Shown: piece after piece, positions 61,707-64,000 of the stretch
Numbering within the stretch: the stretch's first letter is position 1
Layout of the letters: each line of letters starts with the position of its first letter
From: JAHBVL01 sp963712055
Lineage (GTDB): Bacteria; Chloroflexota; Chloroflexia; Thermomicrobiales; UBA6265
Assembly: GCA_963712055.1 (NCBI GenBank)
Contig: CAVQGN010000001.1
Span: 316,126-380,125 of the forward strand
DNA length: 64,000 nt
Reading direction: 5' to 3'
Notes under the pieces: generated by a model
Database searches by the model: none
What the model saw: only the letters and a program-made list of their open reading frames with translations
What the model was told of the DNA's origin: nothing
Position numbers and translations under genes: made by a program

Positions 61707-62693
61707 ATGACTGAGTCGATTGATCGCAACCTTGCCCTCGAACTCGCACGTGTGACGGAAGCAGCAGCATTGACCTCTGCGCGCTGGATGGGCCGCGGAG
61801 AAAAAGAAAAAGCCGATCAGGCAGCGGTCGACGCGATGCGCTATGTCCTCGGTTCAGTACAGATGGACGGTATCGTGGTCATCGGGGAAGGTGCGAAGGA
61901 CGAGGCGCCGATGCTCTATGTCGGTGAACGACTCGGCGGCGCCAAGGAACCGAACGTGGACATCGCTGTCGATCCAGTCGATGGCACGAGGCTGCTTGCT
62001 ATGGGCATGCCGAATGCCATCGCGGTTGTGGCACTGGCTGATCGCGGGACGATGTACAACTGCGAAGGTCTGGCGTATATGGAAAAAATCGCGACCGGCC
62101 CTGATGCGGCAGACGTGTTCGATCTCGATTTATCGCCGGCTGAGAATCTTGGCAGGATCGCCGAAGCCAAGCGGATGAACATCCAGGATATGACTGTGGT
62201 GATTCTGGATCGTCCCCGTCACGATGAATTGGTCGAAGCGGTACGCAACGCAGGCTGTCGGATTAAGATGATTCCGGATGGTGATGTTTCGGCGGCGATC
62301 ATGACCGCGACTCCGGGAACTGGTGTCGACGTGCTGATGGGGATCGGTGGCGCTCCAGAAGCTGTTATCGCCGCGGCGGCGATGACCTGTCTTGGAGGCG
62401 GGATGCAGACACGGGTCTGGCCAAGAAACGAAGAGGAGCGCAAGCTCGTCGAAGAGCAGGGTATCGATACCAAGCGCAAGTTCAGCGTGACCGATTTGGT
62501 CAGTGGTCAGAACGTCTTTTTCTCGGCTACCGGCATTACCGATGGCGAGCTGCTTCAAGGGGTGCGTTACGTCCAAGGCGGCGCCACGACACAGACGCTG
62601 GTGATGCGTTCAAGATCTGGCACTGTGAGAAAAATCGACGCTCAGCATCGGCTCGAAAAGCTCAATGAGTTCTCGGCGATCCAATACGGTTAG
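61707..62693 (+). CDS. glpX: Fructose-1,6-bisphosphatase, class II
   Basis: 328 aa. Hydrolyses fructose 1,6-bisphosphate in gluconeogenesis. VVIGEGAKDEAPMLYVGE holds the lithium-sensitive metal-binding motif, and VAVDPVDGTRLLA (Asp-Pro-x-Asp-Gly) is the phosphatase core, as in GlpX. The later block GIGGAPEAVIAAAAM is also conserved. ATG at 61707 is chosen because GGGAG is 8 bases upstream, while the ATG at 61701 is only 2 bases from it. Confidence 0.93.
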   Translation: MTESIDRNLALELARVTEAAALTSARWMGRGEKEKADQAAVDAMRYVLGSVQMDGIVVIGEGAKDEAPMLYVGERLGGAKEPNVDIAVDPVDGTRLLAMGMPNAIAVVALADRGTMYNCEGLAYMEKIATGPDAADVFDLDLSPAENLGRIAEAKRMNIQDMTVVILDRPRHDELVEAVRNAGCRIKMIPDGDVSAAIMTATPGTGVDVLMGIGGAPEAVIAAAAMTCLGGGMQTRVWPRNEEERKLVEEQGIDTKRKFSVTDLVSGQNVFFSATGITDGELLQGVRYVQGGATTQTLVMRSRSGTVRKIDAQHRLEKLNEFSAIQYG

Positions 62694-62708
62694 TTTGCCA
62701 AACGTGCC

Positions 62709-64000
62709 CTAGGGAGATTCGCTGCTTGGCGTCTTGCTCGATGGTGACGGGGCAAACAACGAGCGAATCTTGCCAGCGAGTGATTCTGATTTGTTGGCGC
62801 TGGACCCTGAACTGTCGTCATCGCTCGAGTAATAGTAGTAATAGCCCGATCGACTTCCACCCTCCTGCTGATTGAGCAACAACCCGATGACGGGCGTTGA
62901 TTCGGGCAGTGATCCAACGGCTTCCTGGAGTTTGTCTATTCGGGTTTGATTGGCCTTACTGACAATGAGCACGCCATCGACCGACGACGCTACCAGTAGT
63001 GCATCGCTTGCAGCAAGAGCCGGTGGTGAATCGATCAGCACGATATCGGATTGCTCCGAAATAGTGGCGATCAGCGACTCGAGCCGTTCACTGCGGAGAA
63101 GGTCGGCCGGATTCGGGGGTAGTGGGCCAGAGGTGACAACGAACAGATCCTGATCAGGAATCTGGCGGGCAACCGTATGCCAGTCGGTGTCTGGTCGGAC
63201 CAGGAGATTCGAGAGTCCGCGGTCATTGCGAGTATGGAATATTTTGTGCTGCGAGGGTCTTCGTAAATCGGCATCGATCAGAACTACGCGGTAACCTGCT
63301 TGAGCCATAGCCAGCGCCAGATTGGCGACGACTGTGCTCTTTCCTTCACCAGGCCCTGCGCTCGTCACCGACAGCGACTTGATATCTGAACCTGCCGAAG
63401 CGAACTCAATGTTCGTGCGGAGGAGCCGGACTGATTCTGCCGCTTGTGACGAGGGGTCACTCAGCAGGAAGAGCTGTTCGTGCTGGGCGTCGCCAAGATT
63501 CGGGATGATCGGAAGTGAGGCCAGGAGTGGCGCTCCGATCACTTCTGGGTAGCGGGTTGTGGCTTTCGTCGTATTGTCGAGGTACTCGTACAGCGCGATT
63601 GCGCCGATGGCAATGCACAGACCAGCGAAGGCTGCGAGCATGGTGTAAAGCTGTTTGTCGGGGGCGTACGGTGCGGTCGGAGGAAAGGCCGCTTGGGCGA
63701 CCACGACACCTGTCTGGGCGCTGGCTTCCTCGATTTCCATGCGGTTCGCTGTGATCAGGAACTCCTGTGCGGTTGCTCGCAGACCCACGATGTCATTCTC
63801 GAGCGTCTGAATCTGCGCGGCGACCTCGGCAGGATCGGCGTTTTCATTCGCCTGCAGATCCTCGATCAGCTGCAGCTTGGTATCGATTTCACCGTTTGTC
63901 CGGGCGATCTGCTGATCGAGCGCTTCCCGGTAGGGTCCTGTAAGGTCTTCCGCCCGTTGCTCCGCGAAGGCTGCAAACTCCTCGGCAATCGCGTTGGAAA
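62709..64000 (-). CDS. Polysaccharide co-polymerase/tyrosine autokinase (Wzc/CapB type), 5' part outside window
   Basis: Partial: the frame is open to base 64000, about 430 residues visible. The visible N-terminal part is a coiled-coil-like region (EALDQQIARTNGEIDTKLQLI), then one membrane segment (MLAAFAGLCIAIGAIALYEYL). The bacterial tyrosine kinase domain follows: Walker A SAGPGEGKSTVVANLA, Walker A' VVLIDADLRRPSQHK and Walker B VLIDSPPALAASDALL. The tail contains the Tyr cluster GYYYYY, the autophosphorylation site. Regulates chain length in capsule or exopolysaccharide synthesis. No glycan genes adjoin it in the window; it is convergent with glpX (15-base gap). Confidence 0.93.
   Translation of the reverse strand, partial: SNAIAEEFAAFAEQRAEDLTGPYREALDQQIARTNGEIDTKLQLIEDLQANENADPAEVAAQIQTLENDIVGLRATAQEFLITANRMEIEEASAQTGVVVAQAAFPPTAPYAPDKQLYTMLAAFAGLCIAIGAIALYEYLDNTTKATTRYPEVIGAPLLASLPIIPNLGDAQHEQLFLLSDPSSQAAESVRLLRTNIEFASAGSDIKSLSVTSAGPGEGKSTVVANLALAMAQAGYRVVLIDADLRRPSQHKIFHTRNDRGLSNLLVRPDTDWHTVARQIPDQDLFVVTSGPLPPNPADLLRSERLESLIATISEQSDIVLIDSPPALAASDALLVASSVDGVLIVSKANQTRIDKLQEAVGSLPESTPVIGLLLNQQEGGSRSGYYYYYSSDDDSSGSSANKSESLAGKIRSLFAPSPSSKTPSSESP

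Overview
The window looks like chromosomal DNA from a free-living bacterium of the phylum Chloroflexota, most likely near the Thermomicrobia. This placement is an inference from gene content: an F420-type luciferase-like oxidoreductase, a methionine-synthase/methylenetetrahydrofolate-reductase fusion, cyanophycin genes, a large Alu-containing SRP RNA, a Cys-rich secreted protein with an SRR Tat-like leader, and an LPXTG-type surface protein. No 16S rRNA or tRNA gene was seen, so the placement is not proven. Codon usage is G+C-rich throughout. I saw no insertion sequence, integrase, phage gene or CRISPR array.

Bases 1-27600 are mostly housekeeping and metabolic genes in short operons: the end of leuS, gcvPB, a minus-strand group with fixX, a thioredoxin-like ferredoxin and a PAP2 membrane protein, prfB with a programmed frameshift coupled to a secreted metallopeptidase, parB, a CPBP-family membrane protease, and a cyanophycin locus. 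The cyanophycin locus holds cyanophycinase, CphA and a convergent CphA-like Mur ligase that lacks the ATP-grasp domain. An alditol-oxidase-like flavoprotein and the F420-type oxidoreductase follow, then a plus-strand run: the methyltransferase/reductase fusion, rplS, rnhB, yraN, an M20 peptidase, moaB, hisS, a TIM-barrel protein, a PIG-L deacetylase and a galactokinase-like kinase.

Bases 27680-34600 encode surface or secreted proteins. A 5.4-kb Cys-rich reading frame (about 1,800 codons if read through) is interrupted by at least a dozen small indels. It contains about 630-bp and 135-bp internal repeats. It is followed by an intact Thr/Pro-repeat protein ending in an LPTTG sorting signal. A frameshifted sugar transferase comes next.

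Bases 35502-50097 form one tightly packed minus-strand operon of 12 genes for making and exporting a glycan or glycoconjugate: two nucleotide-sugar enzymes, a glycosidase-glycosyltransferase fusion, an ABC exporter, two APH-fold kinases in tandem, two more glycosyltransferases, a QueC-like PP-loop ATPase, a GNAT/FemAB-like transferase, a PIG-L deacetylase and a pyruvyltransferase-family protein. This is the best candidate here for an undescribed biosynthetic system. The partial tyrosine autokinase at the right edge may belong to the same surface-polysaccharide programme.

Bases 50600-62700 return to metabolism: a D-2-hydroxyacid dehydrogenase, moaA, a dUTPase/dCTP-deaminase-family protein, a 2Fe-2S ferredoxin, the SRP RNA gene with promoter and terminator, sdhAB without a recognisable membrane anchor, an M20 peptidase, a DinG-type helicase and glpX.
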